Position numbers and translations under genes: made by a program. A stretch of 41,372 nt of DNA from Bacillota bacterium (GTDB taxonomy: Bacteria > Bacillota > Desulfotomaculia > Desulfotomaculales > Desulfohalotomaculaceae). Below, piece by piece: positions 1 through 6,752 of the stretch. The notes under the pieces were generated by a model. That model saw only the letters and a list, made by a program, of their open reading frames with translations, was not told the DNA's origin and did not search any database. Position 1 is the stretch's first letter; every line of letters begins with the position of its first letter. The stretch covers positions 1-41,372 of the forward strand of contig VENI01000015.1 of assembly GCA_009711615.1 (NCBI GenBank), read 5' to 3'.

Positions 1-21
1 TGTATCATTAGAGTGATTCAT
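1..21 (-). CDS. possible 5' end of a CDS leaving the window (7 codons)
   Basis: On the minus strand an ATG at 21-19 follows an AGGACGGTG sequence that could serve as a ribosome binding site, and the frame stays open to the window edge (M-N-H-S-N-D-T). This is too short to identify and could be chance. It would be transcribed away from the tRNA-Pro gene. Confidence 0.25.
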
Positions 22-150
22 AGTGGGCACCGTCCTGTAATTGTTGTTTTGTGGTGATTCAATTATATTACAGTTGGTTCCACTATGGATTTTTTTATTT
101 AGTTCAATTTCATTTTACAATGAAGCAAAATAAAAAAATGATAAAAAGGG

Positions 151-179
151 TTGAAATGCGGCGAAGTTTCTGTTAGAAT
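151..179 (+). promoter_or_regulatory. sigma-A type promoter for tRNA-Pro(TGG)
   Basis: TTGAAA at 151-156 and TAGAAT at 174-179 are 17 bp apart and lie 13 bp before the tRNA. The spacing and position fit a vegetative promoter. The stretch 22-150 before it is AT-rich and shows no other recognisable feature. Confidence 0.6.
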
Positions 180-192
180 TAATAAGCGTTGA

Positions 193-269
193 CGGGATTT
201 AGCGCAGTTTGGTAGCGCGCCTGCCTTGGGAGCAGGAAGCCGGGGGTTCAAATCCCTCAATCCCGACCA
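193..269 (+). tRNA. tRNA-Pro (anticodon TGG)
   Basis: The sequence folds as a full cloverleaf. The acceptor stem CGGGATT pairs with AATCCCG, the anticodon stem CCTGC/GCAGG encloses loop CTTGGGA with anticodon TGG, the T arm has GTTCAAAT, and CCA is encoded at 267-269. It is the first gene of the tRNA-rich left end and has its own promoter and terminator. Confidence 0.95.
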
Positions 270-274
270 ATTAA

Positions 275-315
275 AATAAAGTTCAGCTGTACGTACAGTT
301 GAACTTTATTTTTTA
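275..315 (+). terminator. rho-independent terminator after tRNA-Pro
   Basis: A long hairpin (arms about 275-291 and 294-310, one G-U pair) is followed by a T-rich run directly after the tRNA. It ends the tRNA-Pro transcript. Confidence 0.8.
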
Positions 316-459
316 CTGAAAAGGAAGTTCAAAAAAATTATAACAAAATGTATATAAAAAACAAAACTGAACACACTATAAAATGTCGTCGCAACGTCGA
401 CCAAATAATGCTCTCAACCTAAATATTGACCTTGGGGAAAATTATTTTTACCAAAAGTG

Positions 460-489
460 TTGACATAACAAAAATTATTTTGTTATAAT
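460..489 (+). promoter_or_regulatory. promoter of the tRNA-Glu-Tyr-Gln operon
   Basis: Consensus TTGACA (460-465) and TATAAT (484-489) are separated by 18 bp and end 22 bp upstream of tRNA-Glu. Both hexamers are perfect, as expected for a strong stable-RNA promoter. Confidence 0.85.
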
Positions 490-511
490 AATCCTCGCGA
501 CAATAAAGAAC

Positions 512-587
512 GGCCCCTTGGTCAAGCGGTTTAAGACACCGCCCTTTCACGGCGGTAACACGGGTTCGAATCCCGTAGGGGTCACCA
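512..587 (+). tRNA. tRNA-Glu (anticodon TTC)
   Basis: The acceptor stem GGCCCCT pairs with AGGGGTC with one G-U. The anticodon stem CCGCC/GGCGG encloses CTTTCAC (anticodon TTC), the T arm is GTTCGAAT, and the CCA end is encoded. It is the first gene of a three-tRNA operon and lies 3 bp before tRNA-Tyr. Confidence 0.95.
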
Positions 588-590
588 TTA

Positions 591-676
<86 letters not shown>

Positions 677-681
677 TACAA

Positions 682-756
682 TGGGGTATAGCCAAGCGGT
701 AAGGCAGCGGTCTTTGGAATCGCCATCCGCAGGTTCGAATCCTGCTACCCCAGCCA
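682..756 (+). tRNA. tRNA-Gln (anticodon TTG)
   Basis: The acceptor stem TGGGGTA/TACCCCA, anticodon loop CTTTGGA (anticodon TTG), T arm GTTCGAAT and encoded CCA are all visible. It is the last gene of the operon and is followed at once by a strong terminator. Confidence 0.95.
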
Positions 757-760
757 AAAG

Positions 761-800
761 AAAGAACCCAAGGTTTTATTACCTTGGGTTCTTTCTTTTA
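761..800 (+). terminator. terminator of the tRNA-Glu-Tyr-Gln operon
   Basis: A perfect 14-bp stem (761-774 with 781-794) with a 6-nt loop is followed by a T-rich tail. Confidence 0.9.
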
Positions 801-809
801 CTTAAAAGT

Positions 810-849
810 GTTAGAAAGGCGCGCTGAATATTGAGAGCGCCTTTCTAAC
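810..849. terminator. second hairpin between convergent transcripts
   Basis: Arms 810-825 and 834-849 pair over about 16 bp with one mismatch. The hairpin lies between the tRNA operon and the end of the minus-strand small gene at 866, so it may serve as a terminator for the latter. The T tracts on either side are weak. Confidence 0.5.
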
Positions 850-865
850 TAAAATTAATTAAGTT

Positions 866-1003
866 TTACGTGCTGGGGCGGTTCATGCCAGTTAATCTTT
901 GTAGTTTTTTGGTATAGGCTGCTTTACCTGTCTTCCATGGAGCACGATAACCATCTGGGCCCGGCAAGTCATTTTTTAATGTGCCTTTGACACGTAATCT
1001 CAT
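866..1003 (-). CDS. small basic hypothetical protein (45 aa)
   Basis: The minus-strand frame encodes a 45-residue, Lys/Arg-rich protein beginning MRLRVKGTLKND and including the motif PGPDGYRAPWKTGK. Support for it being real is the ATG at 1003, preceded by a good GGGAGG ribosome binding site, and a hairpin just past its stop. I do not recognise the family. It has no signal peptide or membrane segment, and its basic character would suit nucleic-acid binding, but that is a guess. It is isolated between tRNA genes, and nothing nearby suggests a partner. Confidence 0.6.
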   Translation of the reverse strand: MRLRVKGTLKNDLPGPDGYRAPWKTGKAAYTKKLQRLTGMNRPST

Positions 1004-1161
1004 TGTAAAACCTCCCATCTTCAAAAAATCCTTGTGAATTCGTTTTGATCATTTTTATATAGTTTTTCTAAAAATTAAGATAATATTGATGATTAATATA
1101 AAATGTATTGGTAAAAATATTTAGGTTTGATATAATTCTAAAAAACAAAGTGGGGTTTTGT

Positions 1162-1317
1162 ATGACATCAAAAATTAGAGGAATATTACTTTTCGGAGGA
1201 TTGGCCACAGTGTTGGTTGGTACGGGGATAAACATAAATCCCGTAGTGAATACATCTTTATTGGGTATAGGTATGGTGGCACTGTTTGCAGCCATAATTG
1301 GCGGGGGCGGTTGCTGA
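1162..1317 (+). CDS. small hydrophobic membrane protein with GGGGC C-terminus
   Basis: This 51-residue protein starts at ATG 1162 behind GTGGGG, about 6 nt away. The frame is open further upstream, but no ribosome binding site is seen there. After a short basic N-terminus (MTSKIRG) it is almost wholly hydrophobic, with two candidate membrane segments (about 8-20 and 31-45) around a short polar turn, and it ends in four glycines and a cysteine. I do not recognise the family. It is a single-gene unit upstream of the tRNA-Leu pair. Confidence 0.5.
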   Translation: MTSKIRGILLFGGLATVLVGTGININPVVNTSLLGIGMVALFAAIIGGGGC

Positions 1318-1359
1318 CGGTAGTTATATACAGGTCAGTTGGCTTGTAACAAAATATTA

Positions 1360-1388
1360 TTGACAATGATTTTTTGTTATGTTATTAT
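1360..1388 (+). promoter_or_regulatory. promoter of the tRNA-Leu pair
   Basis: TTGACA (1360-1365) and TATTAT (1383-1388) are 17 bp apart and end 23 bp before the first tRNA-Leu. Confidence 0.75.
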
Positions 1389-1411
1389 AACACTTGTCAT
1401 TAAAAAGAAGT

Positions 1412-1499
1412 GCGGTGGTGGCGGAATTGGCAGACGCGCTAGATTCAGGTTCTAGTGGGCGCTAAGCCCGTGGAGGTTCAAGTCCTCTTCACCGCACCA
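1412..1499 (+). tRNA. tRNA-Leu (anticodon CAG), copy 1
   Basis: An 88-nt class II tRNA with acceptor GCGGTGG/TCACCGC, anticodon stem CTAGA/TCTAG, loop TTCAGGT (anticodon CAG), a long variable arm and encoded CCA. It differs from the following copy only at 1462 (C instead of T), in the variable-arm loop. Confidence 0.95.
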
Positions 1500-1524
1500 A
1501 TAAAAAATAAAAACTATACAACAT

Positions 1525-1612
1525 GCGGTGGTGGCGGAATTGGCAGACGCGCTAGATTCAGGTTCTAGTGGGCGTTAAGCCCGTGGAGGTTCAAGTCCTC
1601 TTCACCGCACCA
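1525..1612 (+). tRNA. tRNA-Leu (anticodon CAG), copy 2
   Basis: A tandem duplicate of the preceding tRNA-Leu, identical except for T at 1575 in the variable-arm loop. It is separated from copy 1 by 25 bp and followed by a terminator, so both probably come from one transcript. Confidence 0.95.
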
Positions 1613-1616
1613 AACT

Positions 1617-1646
1617 CCCTGTGCAATCGACACAGGGGGTTTTTTT
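1617..1646 (+). terminator. terminator of the tRNA-Leu pair
   Basis: The stem CCCTGTG (1617-1623) pairs with CACAGGG (1631-1637) and is followed by a run of seven T. Confidence 0.9.
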
Positions 1647-1726
1647 ATGCTCCAATATCATAAACACTGAAATGTTTTTTGTTTTTTGAAGGAATAGTTA
1701 ATAGCTAATAGAATAAAGTTCAGAAT

Positions 1727-3355
1727 GTGCTAGGTAAAATTTGGCGGTGTATTATTTTGAGTATATTTAAAGACAAAGAAATGTGGTTAATAATAATAAT
1801 TGCCCTAGTAGTAATGCTTATGGATTATGTTTTGAATCATAGACATATAGAATATTCATTTTTACTAAATTACTTTATGCTACTAACTTTAGTAATTGCC
1901 ATGTATAAGTTAAAGATAGAGAAAAATAAGCAGCGCAATACTAAACATTTAACCTTTAATATAATGGATAATCTTCCTGTGGGGGTAATTGCTTTCGATC
2001 AGGAAGGGCGATTAATTTTTATTAATAGTTTCTGCCAAAGTCTGCTAAAACAGTCCCATACAGATGTGGTTGGGTATTTAGCTGAGGAATTATGTAAGAA
2101 GTTATTTATGAATAACAGTGCTTGTGCTGATTTAGTAAGATTTGTGCTAGAGACGGGGACAAAAGTTCACAATCAAAAGGTTTCTTTAATTAATGGGGAA
2201 AGCAAAGAAATAAATTGCCGCATTGATGTATACCCTATGATTGACCAAGAAGAATACAATGGTGCTGTATGCATCCTGTGCGATATAACTGCTGAACTAA
2301 ATTATTATGATTTGAAAAGAATGTCCGATATTATATTACGGGATATGTCAAGTGGGGTAGTGGTTGTTAATAGTAAAAAAGAAATAATTATGTTTAATGA
2401 AGCAGCAGAAGAAATTACTGGGCTTAATTTAGAAGAAGTGATAAGTAAAAATTATCATGAAATATTGGTAAAAAGAAGTAATCGGGACTGTATTTTGTGT
2501 GAGGCAGTAAATGAAAACAAAAAAATTTGCGACGAGGAAGTCTGGTACAATATTAACGGAAAAGAAATATGCACTTTGAATACTGCAGAGGCATTAAAAG
2601 ATGAATATAACAACTTTTTAGGAGGAATTTCTGTTTTTCAAGATATCACCGATTTTAAAAATCGTCATCAACAGTTAGTAAGACAGGAAAAAATGGCCAC
2701 AGTAGGTCAATTGGCAGCGGGTATGGCTCATGAAATACGAAACCCACTGACTGCTGTCCGAGGTGTAGCACAATTGATGTTAGAAAAGTATAATGCTAAA
2801 GATCAAGGGATGCTTAATCTGATAATAGATGAGTTAGATAGAACTGAAAAAATAATCGCTGATTTTTTAAGTTTGGCAAACCCCAAGGAGCCAGAGTATA
2901 AAGGAATTGATATTAACCAACTAATAGAAAACCACTCAACTTTTTTAAACAGTAAATGCCTGCAAAATAATATTACTGTGTATAAAAGAATGGACCCAAA
3001 CTTGCCTATGGTTTGGATTGATGAAGCACAAATCACTCAGGTACTGCTAAACTTAATTAATAATGCTATTGAAGCAATGCAGGAAAAAGGTAAAGGAACT
3101 ATAACTATTTCAACTTCTTACAACATTAATCAAAAAGACATATGTATTGAAGTTGACGATACTGGTAAAGGGATACCAAGTGATAATATGGCAAAATTAG
3201 GTACGCCATTTTTCACCACTAAAAGTGACGGTACCGGGTTAGGTCTTGCCATATCTTATGAAATTATAAAAGGGCATGCAGGTAGGATTGAAGTAAGTAA
3301 CAATCCGGTCGAGGGAGCTTGTTTTAAAATTTACTTGCCTTTTTATGGTGAATAG
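1727..3355 (+). CDS. membrane PAS-PAS sensor histidine kinase
   Basis: Sensor kinase of 542 aa. Two hydrophobic N-terminal segments (about 19-35 and 44-60) suggest membrane anchoring. Two PAS modules follow (about 75-190 and 195-310). The dimerisation/phosphoacceptor domain has H335 in the motif MAHEIRNPL, and the HATPase domain has an N box (NLINNAIEAM), DDTGKGIP, and the G2 box DGTGLGLAIS. The layout resembles the KinA/B/C-type sporulation kinases and NtrB-like kinases; the input and partner are unknown. Both PAS modules carry a C-I-L-C pair (about 182/185 and 255/258). The start is uncertain: GTG 1727 has no clear ribosome binding site, and TTG 1757 or ATG 1781 are alternatives. No response regulator gene is adjacent. 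Its last 32 bp overlap the convergent gene. Confidence 0.93.
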   Translation: MLGKIWRCIILSIFKDKEMWLIIIIALVVMLMDYVLNHRHIEYSFLLNYFMLLTLVIAMYKLKIEKNKQRNTKHLTFNIMDNLPVGVIAFDQEGRLIFINSFCQSLLKQSHTDVVGYLAEELCKKLFMNNSACADLVRFVLETGTKVHNQKVSLINGESKEINCRIDVYPMIDQEEYNGAVCILCDITAELNYYDLKRMSDIILRDMSSGVVVVNSKKEIIMFNEAAEEITGLNLEEVISKNYHEILVKRSNRDCILCEAVNENKKICDEEVWYNINGKEICTLNTAEALKDEYNNFLGGISVFQDITDFKNRHQQLVRQEKMATVGQLAAGMAHEIRNPLTAVRGVAQLMLEKYNAKDQGMLNLIIDELDRTEKIIADFLSLANPKEPEYKGIDINQLIENHSTFLNSKCLQNNITVYKRMDPNLPMVWIDEAQITQVLLNLINNAIEAMQEKGKGTITISTSYNINQKDICIEVDDTGKGIPSDNMAKLGTPFFTTKSDGTGLGLAISYEIIKGHAGRIEVSNNPVEGACFKIYLPFYGE

Positions 3356-3821
3356 CTTGGATGAAGTCCCTATTTACCTTGTTCCACTTGGCCACCAGAC
3401 GGTAAGTAAACTCTTCCCATAATTCATCGTCAGGGGCTATGGTTTCCAATAACACTTGGTATAAAATTGTAATTGCTTTAAAATAATACTCTTCTCTTAC
3501 AATTTTAGATATGTTATTTTGACGAACTGTGTTAACACATTGCATGGTTTCAGCTTTCACTGAATCATCCATACATTGATATAAAAATTGTTGATCAAGA
3601 TAGGGTACTATCTCTTCAAATAACTCACTACTATTACATATTAAGTCCATGGTGGCATGGTTGGGGAGGGTGTCTAAGGACAGAAATCCTCCTTTGCCCA
3701 TGCAAACTAGCACCAGTAGCCGATCAAAGTTATTCTCCCCAGTTAGCTGGTTGTTAATATTAACCAGCATTTGCCTCATATTCTTTGCCTTTTTTAATAG
3801 TTCATCCAGGGATAAATGCAT
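3324..3821 (-). CDS. conserved-looking hypothetical protein (165 aa)
   Basis: A soluble, mostly helical 165-residue protein with no signal peptide, membrane segment or recognised motif. The start ATG at 3821 is well supported by GGGGGTG 6 nt upstream. The C-terminal half is rich in aromatic and acidic residues. I do not recognise the family. The gene is convergent with the histidine kinase and overlaps its 3' end by 32 bp, and it is divergent from the phosphatase-like gene at 4017, with which it may share a promoter region. Confidence 0.7.
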   Translation of the reverse strand: MHLSLDELLKKAKNMRQMLVNINNQLTGENNFDRLLVLVCMGKGGFLSLDTLPNHATMDLICNSSELFEEIVPYLDQQFLYQCMDDSVKAETMQCVNTVRQNNISKIVREEYYFKAITILYQVLLETIAPDDELWEEFTYRLVAKWNKVNRDFIQAIHHKKASKF

Positions 3822-3878
3822 GTTTTCACCCCCATTTCATATCAATTCTAGATATGTAAAAATTTACCTTTAGATATC

Positions 3879-3908
3879 TTGACTTATAATGTCGATCTTA
3901 AATATTTA
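3879..3908 (+). promoter_or_regulatory. possible promoter of the phosphatase-like gene
   Basis: TTGACT (3879-3884) and TATTTA (3903-3908) lie 18 bp apart, about 110 bp before the ATG at 4017. This is a fair match, without independent support. Confidence 0.35.
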
Positions 3909-4016
3909 TTTATAAGACTTAACAATATGTCGGAAAAATGTGGTAGAAAAATATCATATTTGGGACAACTCCCCATATTAATAAGAACAGATATATTAAC
4001 GATGGGGGGACCAAAT

Positions 4017-5183
4017 ATGCGTATTGCCAAGTTGGGTTTTATGCCTCTGTTACTAATAACCATAATAATGTTTTTTATTGTAAATGAGTCGGTGTGGGCT
4101 GAACCTCCTGGCGAATCAGACAAACAAAAAGAAGATCAGGAGAAAAGAACCAAGGTTGTGTTTTTAATTATTGTAGACGGGCTACAGGATAAAGTACTAA
4201 ATCAATCTTTAGCTCCAAATATAAAGGGTTTAGGTTCTTCGGGGCTAAAGGCAGAGCAGGTTATTCCTGTGTTTCCAGGTGGTTCTTCATCCAATATTAT
4301 GAGCATTCTTACAGGGGTCACCCCGATGCAGCACCAGTTTACTGCAAGTTCCAAGGACATTAGTATTCCCACCATACTAAAGTTAATGGAGAATAAAGGG
4401 ATTAAGACATCATTATTTGATGGCACAGAGAAATTAACATCCGCGAAAGAAGGCGTTAATCATGTATGTAAAGGGCCTTTTAACGGTAAAGATAGCTTGG
4501 TGGTTGAAAATGTTGTTAATGAGTTAGAGGATAGTAATACATATTTTAATGTAGTAATTCTTCCTCAATTAAAGGATGTAATAGAAAAACACGGGGTTGA
4601 TAGTGCAGAGTATCGTAAGCAGATAACAAATACTGATAATCAAGTTGGTAGGTTACTGCATTACCTGCATCAAAAAGGGGCTTATGATGAAAGTATGGTG
4701 ATACTTACTGGAACTTCAAAAGCCCCTCCATTGGTGATGAAGGGTCCAGAGTTAAAAGTTGGAACAACCCTACCTCCAGTTAGTTTAACAGACATTGCCC
4801 CCACAATATGTTATTTAACCGGCTTAAAAATGAAACAAGCAGAAGGCATGGTATTGTATAATGCAATTAAACCAAAGGCTGACCGTAGTGAAACTTATCT
4901 GCTGGCCCAAAGGGTGGATGAACTGAGTAGGGCTCATGCAAAAGATGTTGAAGGTATGCACCGTTTAGAAAAAGAAAAAATGGAAGTTAAACAATTACAG
5001 GAGAAGGTAACTGAAGAGAAACAAATGATTCAACAAAAAATATCTGTACGGGATGATAAAATTGCAGTTTTATCAACCAAAATTGCTTTTATGAAGATGT
5101 TGGGCATAGCACTTTTGATCATTTTTGGATTTGGATACATTATAGAATATAAAATTTTAAGGAAAAAGTTTTTAATGTTCTAG
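4017..5183 (+). CDS. membrane-anchored alkaline-phosphatase-fold protein, probably inactive
   Basis: The product is 388 aa from ATG 4017, chosen because GGGGGGA precedes it; the frame is open 138 nt further up without a ribosome binding site. An N-terminal signal or anchor segment (about 8-26) is followed by an alkaline phosphatase/type I phosphodiesterase-like core: LIIVDGLQDK, then a PGGSSSNIMSILTGVTP region where the nucleophile would sit, and a late segment LTDIAPTICYLTG typical of the superfamily. A coiled coil (about 300-355) and a C-terminal membrane helix (about 360-380) follow. The usual SDHG metal-binding motif is replaced by TGTSKA after VIL, so two metal ligands appear lost. It is likely a surface-exposed pseudoenzyme, but the substrate and role are unknown. 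Confidence 0.8.
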   Translation: MRIAKLGFMPLLLITIIMFFIVNESVWAEPPGESDKQKEDQEKRTKVVFLIIVDGLQDKVLNQSLAPNIKGLGSSGLKAEQVIPVFPGGSSSNIMSILTGVTPMQHQFTASSKDISIPTILKLMENKGIKTSLFDGTEKLTSAKEGVNHVCKGPFNGKDSLVVENVVNELEDSNTYFNVVILPQLKDVIEKHGVDSAEYRKQITNTDNQVGRLLHYLHQKGAYDESMVILTGTSKAPPLVMKGPELKVGTTLPPVSLTDIAPTICYLTGLKMKQAEGMVLYNAIKPKADRSETYLLAQRVDELSRAHAKDVEGMHRLEKEKMEVKQLQEKVTEEKQMIQQKISVRDDKIAVLSTKIAFMKMLGIALLIIFGFGYIIEYKILRKKFLMF

Positions 5184-5205
5184 CCGGAATGCGTTCCGGC
5201 TTTTT
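5183..5205 (+). terminator. terminator after the phosphatase-like gene
   Basis: GCCGGAA (5183-5189) pairs with TTCCGGC (5194-5200) around loop TGCG and is followed by five T. The first stem base is the last base of the stop codon. Confidence 0.85.
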
Positions 5206-5225
5206 ATTTGTTATAATGTATTAAT

Positions 5226-5302
5226 TAGGAGTCAGAATAAAGAACCTAAACATTACTGTCTTATAGAAGTGGCAGACTCTAGAACGTTTTGAATTCTGAT
5301 AC
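5226..5302. repeat. GAGTCAG-type dispersed repeat, copy A (degenerate)
   Basis: AGGAGTCAGAATAAAGAACC near 5227 matches the same motif at 27517-27540 and, more loosely, the palindrome at 40765-40833. A partly inverted right half (GACTCTAG and GAATTCTGAT near 5275-5301) suggests a decayed palindromic element. It occupies most of the hdrC upstream region. Confidence 0.45.
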
Positions 5303-5337
5303 TATTTAGTTGGTTAGTAACTATTGGAGGGTTGTCT

Positions 5338-5871
5338 GTGTCTACAGAACATTTGTCAACCGTTATTTATCAAGATACAGATCAGCAGGTTAACCGTTGT
5401 TATGGTTGTATGAAGTGTAGTGGTGGTTGCCCTATTTCCTTTGCTGCTGATATTAAAATTCATGAGATTATCAGGTTGGTTAATCTAAATCAGTTGGATA
5501 AACTTTTGCAATGTAAAACCATTTGGCTGTGTGCTTTCTGTAAGACGTGTAAGCAACGTTGTCCCAATGACATAGATTCTTCGTTGGTGATGGACTGGCT
5601 TAAGTCTAAGGCATTAAGAGATGATGTTGCCATTGCCATGCCAAACATACCCATATTATACCAATCTTTTTTGCAATCTGTGGAGAAGTTAGGCCGAGTT
5701 CACGAAGCAGGCTGGATTAGTTCTTATAAAATAAAAACAAAAACCTACTCTAATGATTTGAAGCTAGGGTTAAAGATGATTAGAAAAGGTAAATTAAAGC
5801 TTTTGCCCGGGCGAATTAAAAACTATCAGCAGATAAGAAAAATATTCAGTTGTGCCCGGAAGGAGTTGTAA
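5338..5871 (+). CDS. hdrC: heterodisulfide reductase subunit C-like ferredoxin (HdrC)
   Basis: A 177-aa iron-sulfur protein. Two classical [4Fe-4S] motifs are visible: C21-x2-C24-x2-C27-x3-C31-P and C65-x2-C68-x2-C71-x3-C75-P. The C-terminal part is helical and basic. In the Hdr family, HdrC passes electrons between HdrA and the catalytic HdrB. GTG 5338 is chosen because GGAGG ends 7 nt before it; the TTG two codons earlier is too close. It is the first gene of hdrC-hdrB-hdrA-mvhD-metV-metF, 4 bp from hdrB. There is no membrane segment, so this is a cytoplasmic HdrC rather than a membrane HdrE/QmoC type. Confidence 0.92.
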   Translation: MSTEHLSTVIYQDTDQQVNRCYGCMKCSGGCPISFAADIKIHEIIRLVNLNQLDKLLQCKTIWLCAFCKTCKQRCPNDIDSSLVMDWLKSKALRDDVAIAMPNIPILYQSFLQSVEKLGRVHEAGWISSYKIKTKTYSNDLKLGLKMIRKGKLKLLPGRIKNYQQIRKIFSCARKEL

Positions 5872-5875
5872 AAAT

Positions 5876-6748
5876 ATGAAATACAGCTATTATCCAGGTT
5901 GTTCTTTATGTTCCACAGCATCAGAATACAACCTTTCCTCAGAAGCAATTTGTGAGCAACTGGGAATACAACTGAAAGAAATACCAGACTGGAATTGCTG
6001 TGGTGCTACTTCAGCTCATTCAGCCAGTGCCTATTTGGCGGTGGCGCTACCCCTTAGAAACTTGATTTTGGCAGAAAAAATGGGGTTAGATATGGTGGTG
6101 CCCTGTGCCGCCTGTTATCATTGGCAGCGGGTTGCTCATCAGGAAGTGGTAACTGGGACAGCCATTGGAAAAAAAGCAAACCAGGAATTGGGCGATATAA
6201 TCGGTGCAAGTTATAATGGTAACTTGCAGGTAAAACATATTATGGAAGTGATGTTGCAGCAGCAGGTGCTGGAACTGTTACCCAAAAAAATAACGAAACC
6301 ACTTAAAGGGATGAAATTGGCGTCTTATTACGGCTGTTTAATGTTGAGACCGGCAGAAGTGGTGGCCATTGATAATCCTGAGCAACCGGATAGTATAGAT
6401 AAGATGGCCCAGGCATTAGGTGCCAGTACTGTACGCTGGTCTTCGAAGGTCGACTGCTGTGGTGGCAGTTTTACGCTGGCTGAGTCTGGTGTGGTAGATA
6501 AGCTAACCTTTGATATTGTATCTGCAGCCAGACGGGGTGGGGCGGATGCCATTGTTACAGCCTGCCCTCTTTGTCAAGCCAATTTGGATACCAGGCAGAA
6601 AGAGAATGATGAACAAATGCCAGTGTTTTACATTACTGAATTGATTGGTGTGGCACTGGGCATGTCGGAATCTAGGCAGTGGTTTAAAAAACATATTGTT
6701 AATCCATTACCACTACTAGAGAGATTTAACTTGCTGAAAAAGGGTTGA
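5876..6748 (+). CDS. hdrB: heterodisulfide reductase subunit B-like protein (HdrB)
   Basis: A 290-aa protein with both CCG signatures of HdrB: C9, C41-C42-G and C77-x2-C80 in the first half, and C154, C194-C195-G and C230-x2-C233 in the second. In methanogens these bind the two noncubane [4Fe-4S] clusters that cleave the CoM-S-S-CoB disulfide. This organism should lack that substrate, so the physiological disulfide or acceptor is unknown. ATG 5876 is chosen over an earlier in-frame start because GGAGTTG precedes it and it lies after the hdrC stop. All ligand cysteines are present, so the subunit should be functional. Confidence 0.93.
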   Translation: MKYSYYPGCSLCSTASEYNLSSEAICEQLGIQLKEIPDWNCCGATSAHSASAYLAVALPLRNLILAEKMGLDMVVPCAACYHWQRVAHQEVVTGTAIGKKANQELGDIIGASYNGNLQVKHIMEVMLQQQVLELLPKKITKPLKGMKLASYYGCLMLRPAEVVAIDNPEQPDSIDKMAQALGASTVRWSSKVDCCGGSFTLAESGVVDKLTFDIVSAARRGGADAIVTACPLCQANLDTRQKENDEQMPVFYITELIGVALGMSESRQWFKKHIVNPLPLLERFNLLKKG

Positions 6749-6752
6749 TTTT

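Noticed and set aside
5226..5337. A regulatory element specific to the hdr operon
   Set aside because: The most notable sequence there belongs to the dispersed repeat, so it cannot be taken as an operon-specific signal.
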